Shown: piece after piece, positions 16,217 through 24,338 of the stretch
How the letters are laid out: each line of letters opens with the position of its first letter
How positions within the stretch are numbered: position 1 is the stretch's first letter
Assembly: GCF_050563525.1 (NCBI RefSeq)
Contig: NZ_JBNXUN010000014.1
Coordinates: 62,001 to 126,000, forward strand
Origin: Falsiroseomonas sp050563525
Lineage (GTDB): Bacteria; Pseudomonadota; Alphaproteobacteria; Acetobacterales; Acetobacteraceae
DNA: 64,000 bases
Reading direction: 5' to 3'
Notes under the pieces: model-generated
Database searches by the model: none
What the model saw: the letters and a program-made list of their open reading frames with translations, nothing else
Told to the model about the DNA's origin: nothing
Program-made: the position numbers and the translations under genes

Positions 16217-17764
16217 ATGAACGCGATCCGGCCCCTGCGGCGGGTTGCGGACGGCCCGCGCCTCCCGACTGTTGTCATCCCGGCGAAGGTCACGCCGCCG
16301 CCGCGCGCGGCTTCCGGAAGGTCGACGCCGCTATGGCGGATGGCGGGCCTTGGCGCGGCTGCCGGGTTGGCCGTGGCGGCGGATCTGCTGCAGCCGGTCC
16401 TACCGGCGCTCCGCCTGCTGGCGCTGCTGGCTGCCGCGGGCTTCGCCATCACGCTGATCCGACCCTCAACCTGGACGCGCGGCGCGGCTCGGCTGGCCGC
16501 GGGCCTCGGCATCCTGGCGCTGCTGCAGGCGATGGCCGATCAGCCACGCGGGCTGCTCGCGGGGTCCGTCCCGCAACTGGCTGCGTGGCAACAGCGCGCG
16601 CTGCGCCTGGCGCCGCATCCCTGGGACCCGGATCGGCTGCGCGCGGCGCTTTCGGATCCCGCTGCGTCGCTCCGGCCCGAGCCCGCCTCGGCGGATGAGG
16701 CGCTTTTCAACGCCCTGCTGCTGGCTTTGCGGCGGGATGTGCCGGGCGCTTCGTCCGCACTCGCACAGGCGCTGCGGCTCGACCCTGCGCCGCGCCCGGA
16801 CTCGCTGCTGCTGGGTGCGGAATTGCTGCGGCGGCCGGGCGCGCCGCCGCTGCCGGGCGATTTGCCGTCACCCCTGCCCGAGCTGCTGCACGCCCTGGCG
16901 CTGGCCGAGCCCGCCGCCCGCGTCGCGGCGCTGGACCCGCTGGTGGTGGCGGAGCCGGATAACCTGGTGGCCGCCGCCGCGCTGGCCCAGGCGCGCATCG
17001 CGGCGATGCTGCCTCGGGGCCCGACCATCGCCGAGGCCGGCGGCATTGCGGTGTTGCTGGCCCCCTTCGACGATGCGGAGCGTCTTGACGCCTTCGAGGC
17101 CAGCTTCCTGGATCCACGCCGCGCCGCCGTGCTGCGGCAGGGGGTCGCGGCGCTGGGCTGGGCGCGGGAGGTGGCCGGGCGGCGGCTGGAGGTCGCGACC
17201 CTGCTGCCGCCACCCGGGATGCCGGACCAGCCGGCGCTGCTGCGCCTGGCCGTGCCGGAGCCGGCGAGCGCGGTCCAGCTTTGGCAGGATGACGCCTGGG
17301 TCGCCGTCGGGGCGGAGGAGTCGCCGCCGACCCTCCGCCTGCCGCGCCCTTTCCGCCCCACGACGCTGCGCCTGCGCTACCTGGACCGGGACGGCGTCGC
17401 CTCGGCCGAGGTCGCGTATCGCTTCGACCCGGCCGCGGCGCTACGGGCCCAGGCGCAGCGCAGCCTGGCGCGCCAGCATCCCTTCGCGCTGTACCAGCCG
17501 GGCTGGATCGAGCCCAGCCGGCTGAACCCGCTGCCGATCCCGGGGCACCTCCGCGCCGGCCTCGCGGCGGTGGAGTGGCGCACGGATGCGGAGCCGAGGC
17601 CGCAACGCCTCCCGGTCGGCGTCACCGATGCCGCGCTGCTGGCCGGCGATCCGGCCCGCATCCTGGTGGAGTTCCCGGCGAGCGAGTCGGCGCGGCTGCT
17701 GGTGCTGCGGGCGATCCTGGCCGATGGCACGGAAGCCGAGCCGGTCGAGCTGGCGATCCGCTGA
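16217..17764 (+). CDS. Unknown 515-residue membrane-anchored protein
   Basis: I do not recognise a family. Visible: a basic/Pro-rich N-terminus, two or three hydrophobic segments between residues 42 and 102, then an Ala/Leu/Pro-rich helical region (110-330) that could be solenoid-like. A C-terminal region (335-515) is richer in Trp, Tyr and beta-type residues (PASAVQLWQDDAWVAVG, TTLRLRYLDRDGVASAE) and may be an immunoglobulin-like or carbohydrate-binding-like beta domain on the periplasmic side. The gene follows ETF-QO by 33 bp and precedes the HbpS-like gene by 61 bp, all on the same strand. Codon use matches the neighbours, so it looks native. Confidence 0.65.
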   Translation: MNAIRPLRRVADGPRLPTVVIPAKVTPPPRAASGRSTPLWRMAGLGAAAGLAVAADLLQPVLPALRLLALLAAAGFAITLIRPSTWTRGAARLAAGLGILALLQAMADQPRGLLAGSVPQLAAWQQRALRLAPHPWDPDRLRAALSDPAASLRPEPASADEALFNALLLALRRDVPGASSALAQALRLDPAPRPDSLLLGAELLRRPGAPPLPGDLPSPLPELLHALALAEPAARVAALDPLVVAEPDNLVAAAALAQARIAAMLPRGPTIAEAGGIAVLLAPFDDAERLDAFEASFLDPRRAAVLRQGVAALGWAREVAGRRLEVATLLPPPGMPDQPALLRLAVPEPASAVQLWQDDAWVAVGAEESPPTLRLPRPFRPTTLRLRYLDRDGVASAEVAYRFDPAAALRAQAQRSLARQHPFALYQPGWIEPSRLNPLPIPGHLRAGLAAVEWRTDAEPRPQRLPVGVTDAALLAGDPARILVEFPASESARLLVLRAILADGTEAEPVELAIR

Positions 17765-17825
17765 CCCCCCTTCCCGCGGCCGCCGGTTCGGGGCAGAGGA
17801 AGGCTCGCCTCACCGGAGACAGTTC

Positions 17826-18305
17826 ATGACCCACGCCGCACCCCATTCCCCCCCTGGCGGCTTCCAGCACGGCATCACCACCGCCGCCGCGCGCCAGATC
17901 CTCGATGCCACACTGGCCAAGGGCCGCGAGTTGGGCCTGGCGCCGCTGACGGTGGTGGTGCTGGATGCCGGCGGCCAGTTGAAGGCGGCGCTGAAGGAGG
18001 ATGGCAGCAGCCTGCTGCGGCCGGACATCGCCTGGGGCAAGGCCTTCGGCGCCATGGCGCTCGGCTTCGGATCGCGGGAGCTGGCGCGGCGCAGCCAATC
18101 CATGCCGGGCTTCATGAACGCGCTGTCGGACCTCGCCGGTGGCCGCGCCGTACCGGTGCCGGGCGGCGTGCTGGTGCGGGCAGTGGATGGCGCGGTGCTC
18201 GGCGCGGTCGGCGTTTCCGGCGATGCGTCGGACAAGGACGAGGTCTGCGCCGTCGCCGGCATCCAGGCGGCGGGCCTCACGGCGGATACCGGCGACGCGG
18301 CCTGA
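17826..18305 (+). CDS. GlcG/HbpS family protein
   Basis: A 159-residue protein of the HbpS/GlcG-like (DUF336) family. It shows ITTAAARQILDATLAKGRE, then LTVVVLDAGGQLKAALKEDG, ARRSQSMPGF and a C-terminal GGVLVRAVDGAVLGAVGVSG with DKDEVCA. Family members bind haem or small organic ligands or sit in glycolate and aromatic operons; the ligand here is unknown. The AGGAAG/GGAGAC-rich leader precedes ATG 17826. Confidence 0.82.
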   Translation: MTHAAPHSPPGGFQHGITTAAARQILDATLAKGRELGLAPLTVVVLDAGGQLKAALKEDGSSLLRPDIAWGKAFGAMALGFGSRELARRSQSMPGFMNALSDLAGGRAVPVPGGVLVRAVDGAVLGAVGVSGDASDKDEVCAVAGIQAAGLTADTGDAA

Positions 18306-18376
18306 TCGAGGTCTGATTGCGTCTTGCGGGATGCCGGGCAAGGATCGCTCAGCAACCGCAAGAGACTCGGGATAAT

Positions 18377-18985
18377 ATGCTGCGAATCCATGGCATCGCG
18401 CGCTCGCGCGCCTTCCGCTGCATCTGGGCGGCGGAAGAAGCCGGGTTGGCCTATGAGGTGGTGCCGACCGGCTTCGGCCCCGGGCTGAAGGCGGCGATGG
18501 CCGGCATCAACCCGAACGGCAAGATCCCGGCGCTGGAGGATGGCGGGCTGCTGCTGTTCGAGAGCCTGGCGATCAACCTGCATCTGGGTGCCAAGGCCGG
18601 CCCGCCGCTGATGCCGGCCGGCGACGACGCCTCCCGCGTCCTGCAATGGACGCTTTGGGCGGCGACCGAGGCCGAACCGGCCGCCATGCAATGGGCCTAC
18701 AATACCTTCATCCGCCCGGCCGACCAGCGCGACCCGGCGCAGGCCGCCGCCGGAGCGGAGGCCCTGGCGGCGCGGCTGCAGGTGCTGGAGGCGCACTTGG
18801 CCGCCGGCGGCCCCTGGCTGCTGGGCGCCGCCTTCACCATGGCGGATTGCAACCTGGCCAGCGTGCTGTACGGCGCGGCGATGAACGGCTTCGACTTCAG
18901 CCCCTGCCCACGCGTGAAGGCCTGGCTCGATGCCTGCCTCACCCGTCCCGCCGCGCTGGCGGCACGGAAGCAGCGGGAAGGCTGA
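18377..18985 (+). CDS. Glutathione S-transferase family protein
   Basis: A 202-residue GST. The N-terminal thioredoxin-like domain has IHGIARSRAFRCIWAAEEAG (Ser/Arg/Phe near residue 9 in place of the SPY of the other GST), NPNGKIPALEDGG with the cis-Pro, and LFESLAINLHL (Glu-Ser glutathione contact). The C-terminal domain contains LGAAFTMADCNLASV with the N-capping Asp. Substrate unknown. It is 72 bp downstream of the HbpS-like gene. Confidence 0.87.
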   Translation: MLRIHGIARSRAFRCIWAAEEAGLAYEVVPTGFGPGLKAAMAGINPNGKIPALEDGGLLLFESLAINLHLGAKAGPPLMPAGDDASRVLQWTLWAATEAEPAAMQWAYNTFIRPADQRDPAQAAAGAEALAARLQVLEAHLAAGGPWLLGAAFTMADCNLASVLYGAAMNGFDFSPCPRVKAWLDACLTRPAALAARKQREG

Positions 18986-18986
18986 T

Positions 18987-19541
18987 TCAGCGCGGCCCGC
19001 GCGTCCGGTTCAGCGCCAGTTCTTCCGGCGTCAGTTGCAGGCTGAGGCGGACGGTGTAGCTGGCCGCGCTGCGCCCCTCGCCCAGCGGCAGGGCGAGCCG
19101 GGCCGTCTGGCCGGTGGCGTTGCTGCGGGCGACGTTGGGGCCAAAGGCCACGCGCGTGACGAAGGCCTGGCGGTCCAGCACGGCGCTATCGGCGGCATCG
19201 GTCAGGGCGACGAACCAGGGCAGGTCCAGCGTGCGACCTTCCGCGGCGGGGCCACGTTCCGAATCGAAGCGCGGGGTGACGCGCACGTTCAGCGTGGTAC
19301 GGGCGCGGTCGGCGTAGTCGCAGGTGGCGTCGAAGCCAGCGATGCGGGCATCGGCCACCATCGCCGTCAGGTCGCCACGCCCGGCGCCGGGGCGGAAGCG
19401 GGTCAGGTCCGCGCCATCCGCCAGGATGGCAATGCGGGGGCATGGCGCCTGGCTGTTGTCGACAGGGGTGGTCAGGGCGCCGCAGCCGGACAGCAGCAGC
19501 AGCCCCGCCAGCAGGCCAGATGACCGGTTGATGCGCGCCAT
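18987..19541 (-). CDS. Unknown lipoprotein
   Basis: A 184-residue exported lipoprotein. The signal sequence ends in the lipobox LLSGC with the modified Cys at about residue 20. The mature part has the pattern CPRIAILADGADLTRF, AGFDATCDYADRARTTLNV and LNVRVTPRF, a beta-rich domain I do not recognise beyond being a conserved alphaproteobacterial hypothetical. ATG 19541 is preceded by a GGAGGGT ribosome site on the minus strand. It is convergent with the GST gene (1 bp apart) and divergent from ispH. Confidence 0.7.
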   Translation of the reverse strand: MARINRSSGLLAGLLLLSGCGALTTPVDNSQAPCPRIAILADGADLTRFRPGAGRGDLTAMVADARIAGFDATCDYADRARTTLNVRVTPRFDSERGPAAEGRTLDLPWFVALTDAADSAVLDRQAFVTRVAFGPNVARSNATGQTARLALPLGEGRSAASYTVRLSLQLTPEELALNRTRGPR

Positions 19542-19696
19542 GCCACCCTCCCCCATTGAACGCGCGGCGCCGGGCGTTAGGATACCGGCCGAATGCGCAG
19601 GTCGCGTCTATCGCATCGCCGGCGCCGTCCGACCATCCCCGCCATGCCGTATCCGCCCCCCGGCCCACCCCCGGGTCCCAGCCGCCAAGGACCACG

Positions 19697-20656
19697 ATGC
19701 CCGAGACCAAGCCCCGGCTGAACGTGCTGCTCGCAGGCCCGCGCGGCTTCTGTGCCGGCGTCGACCGCGCGATCAAGATCGTCGAGGAGGCGCTGCGCCG
19801 CCACGGTGCGCCAGTCTATGTACGGCATGAAATTGTCCACAACCGCTTCGTGGTGGAAAGCCTGGAACGCCAGGGCGCCGTCTTCGTCGAGGAGCTTTCG
19901 GAGATTCCGGACGATGGCCGGCCCGTGGTGTTTTCCGCGCATGGCGTGCCCAAGGCGGTGCCGCAGGAAGCCGCGTCCCGGAAGATGTTCGCCCTCGATG
20001 CGACCTGCCCGCTGGTCAGCAAGGTGCACCGGGAAGCCGAGCGTCACCACGCCCGCGGGCGCCACATCCTGCTGATCGGCCATGCCGGCCACCCGGAGGT
20101 CATCGGCACCATGGGGCAACTGCCGCCCGGCGCCGTGACGCTGGTGGAGGATGCGGCACAGGCGGAGATCGTGGTCCCGCCCGGCGACAAGCCGCTGGCA
20201 TTCACCACGCAGACCACACTCTCGGTGGATGACACCGCCGGCATCGTCGCCATCCTGGCCCGCCGCTTCCCCGGTATCGCGGCGCCGGCGAAGGAGGATA
20301 TCTGCTACGCCACCACCAACCGCCAGGCCGCCGTGAAGGCCATCGCGGCGCGGGGGGCGGAGCTGGTGATCGTGGTCGGTGCGCCGAATTCCAGCAATTC
20401 GGTGCGGCTGGCGGAGGTTGCGCAGCGTGCCGGCGCGGCGCGGTCCCTGCTGGTGCAGCGCGGGTCCTCGCTGGACCCCGCCATCGCCGATGGCTGCACC
20501 ACCATCGGGCTCACAGCCGGCGCCAGCGCGCCGGAGGTGCTGGTGGAGGAAGTGTTGGCCCGCCTCGCCACCCGCTTCGACCTGGCGGTGGAGGAGGTGG
20601 TGGTGGCCGAGGAGAAGGTCGTGTTCCGCCTGCCGCCCGGCCTCGCCGCCGAATAG
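19697..20656 (+). CDS. ispH: 4-hydroxy-3-methylbut-2-enyl diphosphate reductase
   Basis: Last enzyme of the MEP isoprenoid pathway, converting HMBPP to IPP and DMAPP with a [4Fe-4S] cluster. A 319-residue protein of normal size. The three cluster cysteines are visible: LLAGPRGFCAGV (Cys19), DATCPLVSK and EDICYATTNRQ. Substrate-binding signatures include EIVHNRFVV, FSAHGVP and VGAPNSSNSVRL. It is followed by thrB (10 bp) and rnhA in the order commonly seen in alphaproteobacteria. Confidence 0.97.
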   Translation: MPETKPRLNVLLAGPRGFCAGVDRAIKIVEEALRRHGAPVYVRHEIVHNRFVVESLERQGAVFVEELSEIPDDGRPVVFSAHGVPKAVPQEAASRKMFALDATCPLVSKVHREAERHHARGRHILLIGHAGHPEVIGTMGQLPPGAVTLVEDAAQAEIVVPPGDKPLAFTTQTTLSVDDTAGIVAILARRFPGIAAPAKEDICYATTNRQAAVKAIAARGAELVIVVGAPNSSNSVRLAEVAQRAGAARSLLVQRGSSLDPAIADGCTTIGLTAGASAPEVLVEEVLARLATRFDLAVEEVVVAEEKVVFRLPPGLAAE

Positions 20657-20666
20657 ATCCAGCTTC

Positions 20667-21641
20667 ATGGCGGTCTATACGGAAGTCTCGGACGAGGCGC
20701 TGCGCGCCTTCCTGGGCGATTATGACATCGGTGGATTGATCGCCTTCCGTGGCATCGCGGAAGGCGTGGAGAATTCCAACTACGCCCTGCGCACCACGGG
20801 CGGCGACTTCGTGCTGACGCTGTACGAGAAGCGCGTCGACCGGGCGGAGCTGCCCTATTTCCTCGGGCTGATGGAACACCTGGCCGCGCGTGGCCTGGCG
20901 TGCCCCACGCCGGTGCGCGGGCGGGACGGGCAGGCGCTGCGCGACCTGGCGGGCCGGCCGGCGGCGATCTGCACCTTCCTTGAAGGCGTCTGGCCGCGCC
21001 GGGTGCGGCCGGAGCACATGGCCCCGCTCGGCCTGGCGCTGGCGCGGCTGCATGCGGCGGGGGCGGATTTCGTGGGGCGCCGTCCGAACGCGCTGGGGCC
21101 GGCCGGCTGGGCGCCGCTGCTGGAGGCCTGCCGGTCTCGTGGCGACGAGGTGCAGCCGGGGCTGATGGCGCAGCTGGAGGCGCAGCACGCGGCGATCCTG
21201 GCCGCATGGCCGGGCGCGCTGCCGGTCGGGCAGATCCACGCCGACCTGTTCCCGGACAACGTGTTCTTCCTGCCGGATGCGGAAGGCCGCCCCCGCGTTT
21301 CCGGCGTGATCGACTTCTACTTCGCCTGCACCGACCTGCTGGCCTACGACATCGCCGTCTGCCTGAACGCCTGGTGCTTCGAGCCGGATGGCGGCTTCAA
21401 CCTGACCAAGGCACGCGCCATGCTGGCCGCCTACCAGACCATCCGGCCGCTGGACCCGGCCGAGGCCGCGGCGCTGCCCGTGCTGTGCCGCGGCGCCGCG
21501 CTGCGCTTCCTGCTGACCCGCCTGTTCGACTGGACCCACACGCCGGCGGATGCGCTGGTGACCCGGAAGGACCCCCTGGAATACCTGAGGAAACTGCGCT
21601 TCTTCGCGCAGGTGGAGACGGCCGGTGCCATCGGAGCCTGA
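20667..21641 (+). CDS. thrB: Homoserine kinase (type II, APH-fold)
   Basis: ATP-dependent phosphorylation of homoserine in threonine biosynthesis. A 324-residue member of the choline-kinase/APH-fold ThrB type rather than the GHMP type. Motifs: GVENSNYALRTTGGDFVLTLYEKR near residues 31-54, the catalytic loop QIHADLFPDNVFF, and the metal-binding VIDFYFACTDLLAYD. The start ATG 20667 lies 10 bp after ispH; the stop lies inside the start of rnhA (17-bp overlap). Confidence 0.94.
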   Translation: MAVYTEVSDEALRAFLGDYDIGGLIAFRGIAEGVENSNYALRTTGGDFVLTLYEKRVDRAELPYFLGLMEHLAARGLACPTPVRGRDGQALRDLAGRPAAICTFLEGVWPRRVRPEHMAPLGLALARLHAAGADFVGRRPNALGPAGWAPLLEACRSRGDEVQPGLMAQLEAQHAAILAAWPGALPVGQIHADLFPDNVFFLPDAEGRPRVSGVIDFYFACTDLLAYDIAVCLNAWCFEPDGGFNLTKARAMLAAYQTIRPLDPAEAAALPVLCRGAALRFLLTRLFDWTHTPADALVTRKDPLEYLRKLRFFAQVETAGAIGA

Positions 21642-22101
21642 TCACGCCACAAGTCTGGATGATCGGCCGCTGGTCGAGATCTGGACCGATGGCGGCTGCA
21701 AGCCGAACCCGGGCCCGGGCGGGTGGGCGGCGATCCTGCGCTTCGGGGCGCTGGAGAAGGAAATGTCCGGCGCCGACCCCGCCACCACCAACAACCGCAT
21801 GGAGTTGACCGCCGCCTGCGCCGCGCTGGAAGCCCTGAAGAAGCCTTGCCGCGTCGTGCTGCACACGGATAGCGAATACGTCCGCAACGGGATGGAGCGC
21901 TGGATCAAGGGCTGGGTCCGCAACAACTGGCGCAACGCCGCGAAGCAGCCTGTCGCCAATTTTCCCCTCTGGCAGCGCCTGCTGGCGGCGGCGAAGCCGC
22001 ATGAAGTGGATTGGCGCTGGGTGCGCGGGCATGCGGGCGACGTGATGAACGAGCGAGCGGATGTACTGGCGACCCAGGCGCGGGAGGGGTTGGGCTCCTG
22101 A
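21625..22101 (+). CDS. rnhA: Ribonuclease HI
   Basis: Cleaves the RNA strand of RNA-DNA hybrids. A 158-residue protein starting with GTG inside the end of thrB. All catalytic residues are visible: Asp22 (WTDGGCKPNPGPGGW), Glu60 (NNRMELTA), Asp82 (HTDSEYV) and the His135/Asp146 pair (RGHAGDVMNERAD). The basic protrusion WIKGWVRNNWRN is present as in E. coli type HI enzymes. The overlap with thrB implies coupling. Confidence 0.96.
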   Translation: MPSEPDHATSLDDRPLVEIWTDGGCKPNPGPGGWAAILRFGALEKEMSGADPATTNNRMELTAACAALEALKKPCRVVLHTDSEYVRNGMERWIKGWVRNNWRNAAKQPVANFPLWQRLLAAAKPHEVDWRWVRGHAGDVMNERADVLATQAREGLGS

Positions 22102-22199
22102 TGATGCGCGACGACGCCCTGCCGCGACCGATTTGAATCAGAGGATGTTCATCCATCACATTTATGGCATCCTGCGCCCAGAAGCTGGGAACGCTCCCG

Positions 22200-22268
22200 A
22201 TGTCCGAGATTGCCATCGCCCTCACCCTGAACCCTGAGCCACCGGCTTCGGCTGCCGCCGGTGGCTGA
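22200..22268 (+). CDS. Possible 22-aa leader peptide overlapping the dedA start
   Basis: ATG TCC ... TGA encodes 22 residues beginning MSEIAIALTL and ending ASAAAGG. It ends 7 bp inside the DedA gene and spans the hairpin at 22237-22266. Ribosomes translating it would open the hairpin that covers the dedA start. The upstream ribosome site (GGGAACG) is weak. Coding status is uncertain. Confidence 0.3.
   Translation: MSEIAIALTLNPEPPASAAAGG
22237..22266 (+). promoter_or_regulatory. Hairpin sequestering the dedA GTG start
   Basis: AGCCACCGGC (22237-22246) pairs perfectly with GCCGGTGGCT (22257-22266) around a 10-nt loop. The 3' arm includes the GTG start at 22261-22263. In RNA this 10-bp GC-rich stem would hide the start codon, suggesting translational control. 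Confidence 0.5.
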
Positions 22269-22827
22269 GCTTTGGGCGGAGTGGGGCGGCTACGCCTATG
22301 CCATCGCGGCGCTCTGGGCCTTCTTCGAGGGCGAGACATTTGTCCTGGCCGCCGCCGCGGTGGGTGCCGCGGCCGGCGGGATCGACCCCTGGCTGCTGAT
22401 GGTCGTGGTCTGGGGCGGGTCCTTCGCCGGAGACCAGACCTGGTTCTTTATCGGCCGTCGCTACGGACCAGGCGCGCTGGCGCGTTTCCCGCGCTGCCAG
22501 CGCAACGCCGCACGGGCGACCGAGATGCTGCACCGGCACGGCACGCTGTTCGTGCTGGGCTTCCGCTTCCTGTACGGCATCCGCAACGTCGCCGCCGCCG
22601 CCTGCGGCCTGGCGGGGATGGAGTATCGCCGCTTCGCCATCCTGAACTTCATCGGCGCCGGCGTCTGGGCCAGCAGCTTCGTGGCGGCGGGCTGGTTCCT
22701 CGGCAGCTGGCTCGGGACGGAAAGGCTGTTCTACCTGATCTGTGCCGTGGTCTTCACCCTGCTCGGCCTGCTGGTGGCACGCAACCTGCTGCGCCGCAGG
22801 GCCGCGCGACGGGCGCTACCGGCCTGA
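22261..22827 (+). CDS. DedA family membrane protein
   Basis: A 188-residue inner-membrane protein of the DedA (SNARE-associated/VTT) family. These are proposed lipid scramblases or transporters needed for membrane homeostasis. It shows FFEGETFVLAAAAVGAAAGG, GGSFAGDQTWFFIGRRYG (the conserved G-x-GDQxxFxxGRxxG element), GFRFLYGIRNVAAAACGLAGM and the re-entrant F-N-x-x-GA pattern. An in-frame stop at 22228 limits the start; GTG 22261 is the best candidate. Confidence 0.85.
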   Translation: MAELWAEWGGYAYAIAALWAFFEGETFVLAAAAVGAAAGGIDPWLLMVVVWGGSFAGDQTWFFIGRRYGPGALARFPRCQRNAARATEMLHRHGTLFVLGFRFLYGIRNVAAAACGLAGMEYRRFAILNFIGAGVWASSFVAAGWFLGSWLGTERLFYLICAVVFTLLGLLVARNLLRRRAARRALPA

Positions 22828-22849
22828 GCGCGGTTCACCAGTCCCCAGG

Positions 22850-23314
22850 CTACCACCCCAAAGTCCCGGGCCCGCCCTTGAACGGCCCGACCAGCTCCGA
22901 GGTGATCCAACCGCCGTAGAACCCGCCGGGCTGCGGCTGAACCACCTCCTCATCCACCCGGCATTCCTCCATCAGCCCGGCATAGACGGCGACATGATCG
23001 CGGATCGCGGCGAAGCCGGATGTCGGCGAAGGGTAGCTCCAACCGGCGCGCGGCGCGGTCCGGCCGTTCCAGGCGAGGTCCCAGTACCGCGCAGCGCCCT
23101 TCCACTCGCAGAAGCTGGACCCCGCCGCCGGGCTCAGCACGCCGGGGCGGAAGGCCTCTGGCGGCAGGTACCAGCTTGGCGGGTGGAAGGTCTCCAGCAC
23201 CCGGAACGCGGCGCGCGTCTCCGCCACCCACTCGCCGCCCAGGCGGATGCGGACCAGCCGCGAATTCGGCTCCAGCCGCGGCGGACGCGGGTAGTCGGCG
23301 ACGCGCTCGGGCAT
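22850..23314 (-). CDS. DUF427 domain protein
   Basis: A 154-residue protein with the DUF427 pattern: VRIRLGGEWVAETRAAFRVLE, PSWYLPPEAF, SFCEWKGAARYWDL and a C-terminal GGFYGGWITSELVGPFKGGPG. The family is a small beta-rich fold of unknown function. The gene starts 10 bp after the cydB stop on the same strand, so it is likely the last gene of the gbsR-cydA-cydB operon. Confidence 0.85.
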   Translation of the reverse strand: MPERVADYPRPPRLEPNSRLVRIRLGGEWVAETRAAFRVLETFHPPSWYLPPEAFRPGVLSPAAGSSFCEWKGAARYWDLAWNGRTAPRAGWSYPSPTSGFAAIRDHVAVYAGLMEECRVDEEVVQPQPGGFYGGWITSELVGPFKGGPGTLGW

Positions 23315-23324
23315 CCAGGGATCC

Positions 23325-24338
23325 TCAGTAATAGGTCAGGTCGCGCGCCTTGCCGCCGAAGACGCGCCAGGCAAACACGGTATACAGCACGATGATCGGC
23401 AGCACGAAGGCGGCCCCGGCCAGGATGATGGACAGGCTTTCGGGCGCGCTGGCGCTCTCCCAGATGGTCATGCGTTCCGGCACGACATAGGGGAAGAAGG
23501 ACCAGGCGAGGCCGGCGAAGAACAGCACGAACAGCGCTGTGGCGCCGCAGAAGGGAAGCTGGTGCCAGGCATCCTCGCGCAGCGGCATGCGCGCCAGCAG
23601 CCGGTACAGGCCGTACAGCAGCGCCGCCGTCAGCAACGGCATCGGCGCCAGCATCAGGATGCCCGGCCAGTCGAACCACCGCGCGGCGATGCGGGCCGAG
23701 ACCAGCGGCGTCACCGCCGAAACCAGCAGGATGCCGAGCGCCACCGGCCACAGCGTGCGCTGCGCCCAGGTGATGGCGTGCGCCTGCAACGCACCTTCCG
23801 TCCGCCAGACCAGCCAGCAGGCGCCGATGAAGGCGTAGGCGATGGCGAGCCCGATCGCGGCCATCACCGCAAAGCCGGTTGCGGCCCAGCCCTCGGCGAA
23901 GCCAAGCACGTAGCGCCCCAGCATCCAGCCCTGCGCCAGCGCCGAGACCAGGGAGCCCACGAAGAACCAGCGGTCCCAGCGCCGCTTATGCGCGGTGTCG
24001 CGGGCCTTGGCGCGAAACTCGAAGGCGACGCCGCGCAGCGTCAGCGCCACCAGCATGATGGCGACCGGCATGTACAGCGCTGTCAGGATGATGCCGTGAG
24101 CCACCGGAAAAGCCACCAGCAGCAGGCCAACGCCGAGCACCAGCCAGGTCTCGTTGGCATCCCAGAACGGGCCGATCGCGGCGATCATCCGGTCGCGCTC
24201 GGACTCCTCCGCCGCCGTTTCCAGCAGGATGCCGACGCCGAGGTCGAACCCATCGAGCACGACATAGGCGAGGATGGCCACCGCCATCAGCACCGCGAAG
24301 ATCAGCGGCAGCCAATCGCCGGGCAGGAAGGGGGTCAT
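23325..24338 (-). CDS. cydB: Cytochrome bd-type (cyanide-insensitive) quinol oxidase subunit II
   Basis: A 337-residue membrane protein with about eight helices. The family start is visible: LPLIFAVLMAVAILAYVVLDGFDLGVGIL, then IGPFWDANETWLVLGVGLLLVAFP. Subunit II supports the haem-bearing subunit I in oxidising quinol and reducing O2 to water. The ATG overlaps the cydA stop (ATGA). No small cydX gene is found after it; DUF427 follows instead. Confidence 0.95.
   Translation of the reverse strand: MTPFLPGDWLPLIFAVLMAVAILAYVVLDGFDLGVGILLETAAEESERDRMIAAIGPFWDANETWLVLGVGLLLVAFPVAHGIILTALYMPVAIMLVALTLRGVAFEFRAKARDTAHKRRWDRWFFVGSLVSALAQGWMLGRYVLGFAEGWAATGFAVMAAIGLAIAYAFIGACWLVWRTEGALQAHAITWAQRTLWPVALGILLVSAVTPLVSARIAARWFDWPGILMLAPMPLLTAALLYGLYRLLARMPLREDAWHQLPFCGATALFVLFFAGLAWSFFPYVVPERMTIWESASAPESLSIILAGAAFVLPIIVLYTVFAWRVFGGKARDLTYY

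Noticed and set aside
22133..22165. Sigma-70-like promoter upstream of dedA (TTGAAT and an AT-rich stretch)
   Set aside because: The -10 match and spacing are too poor to support a call.
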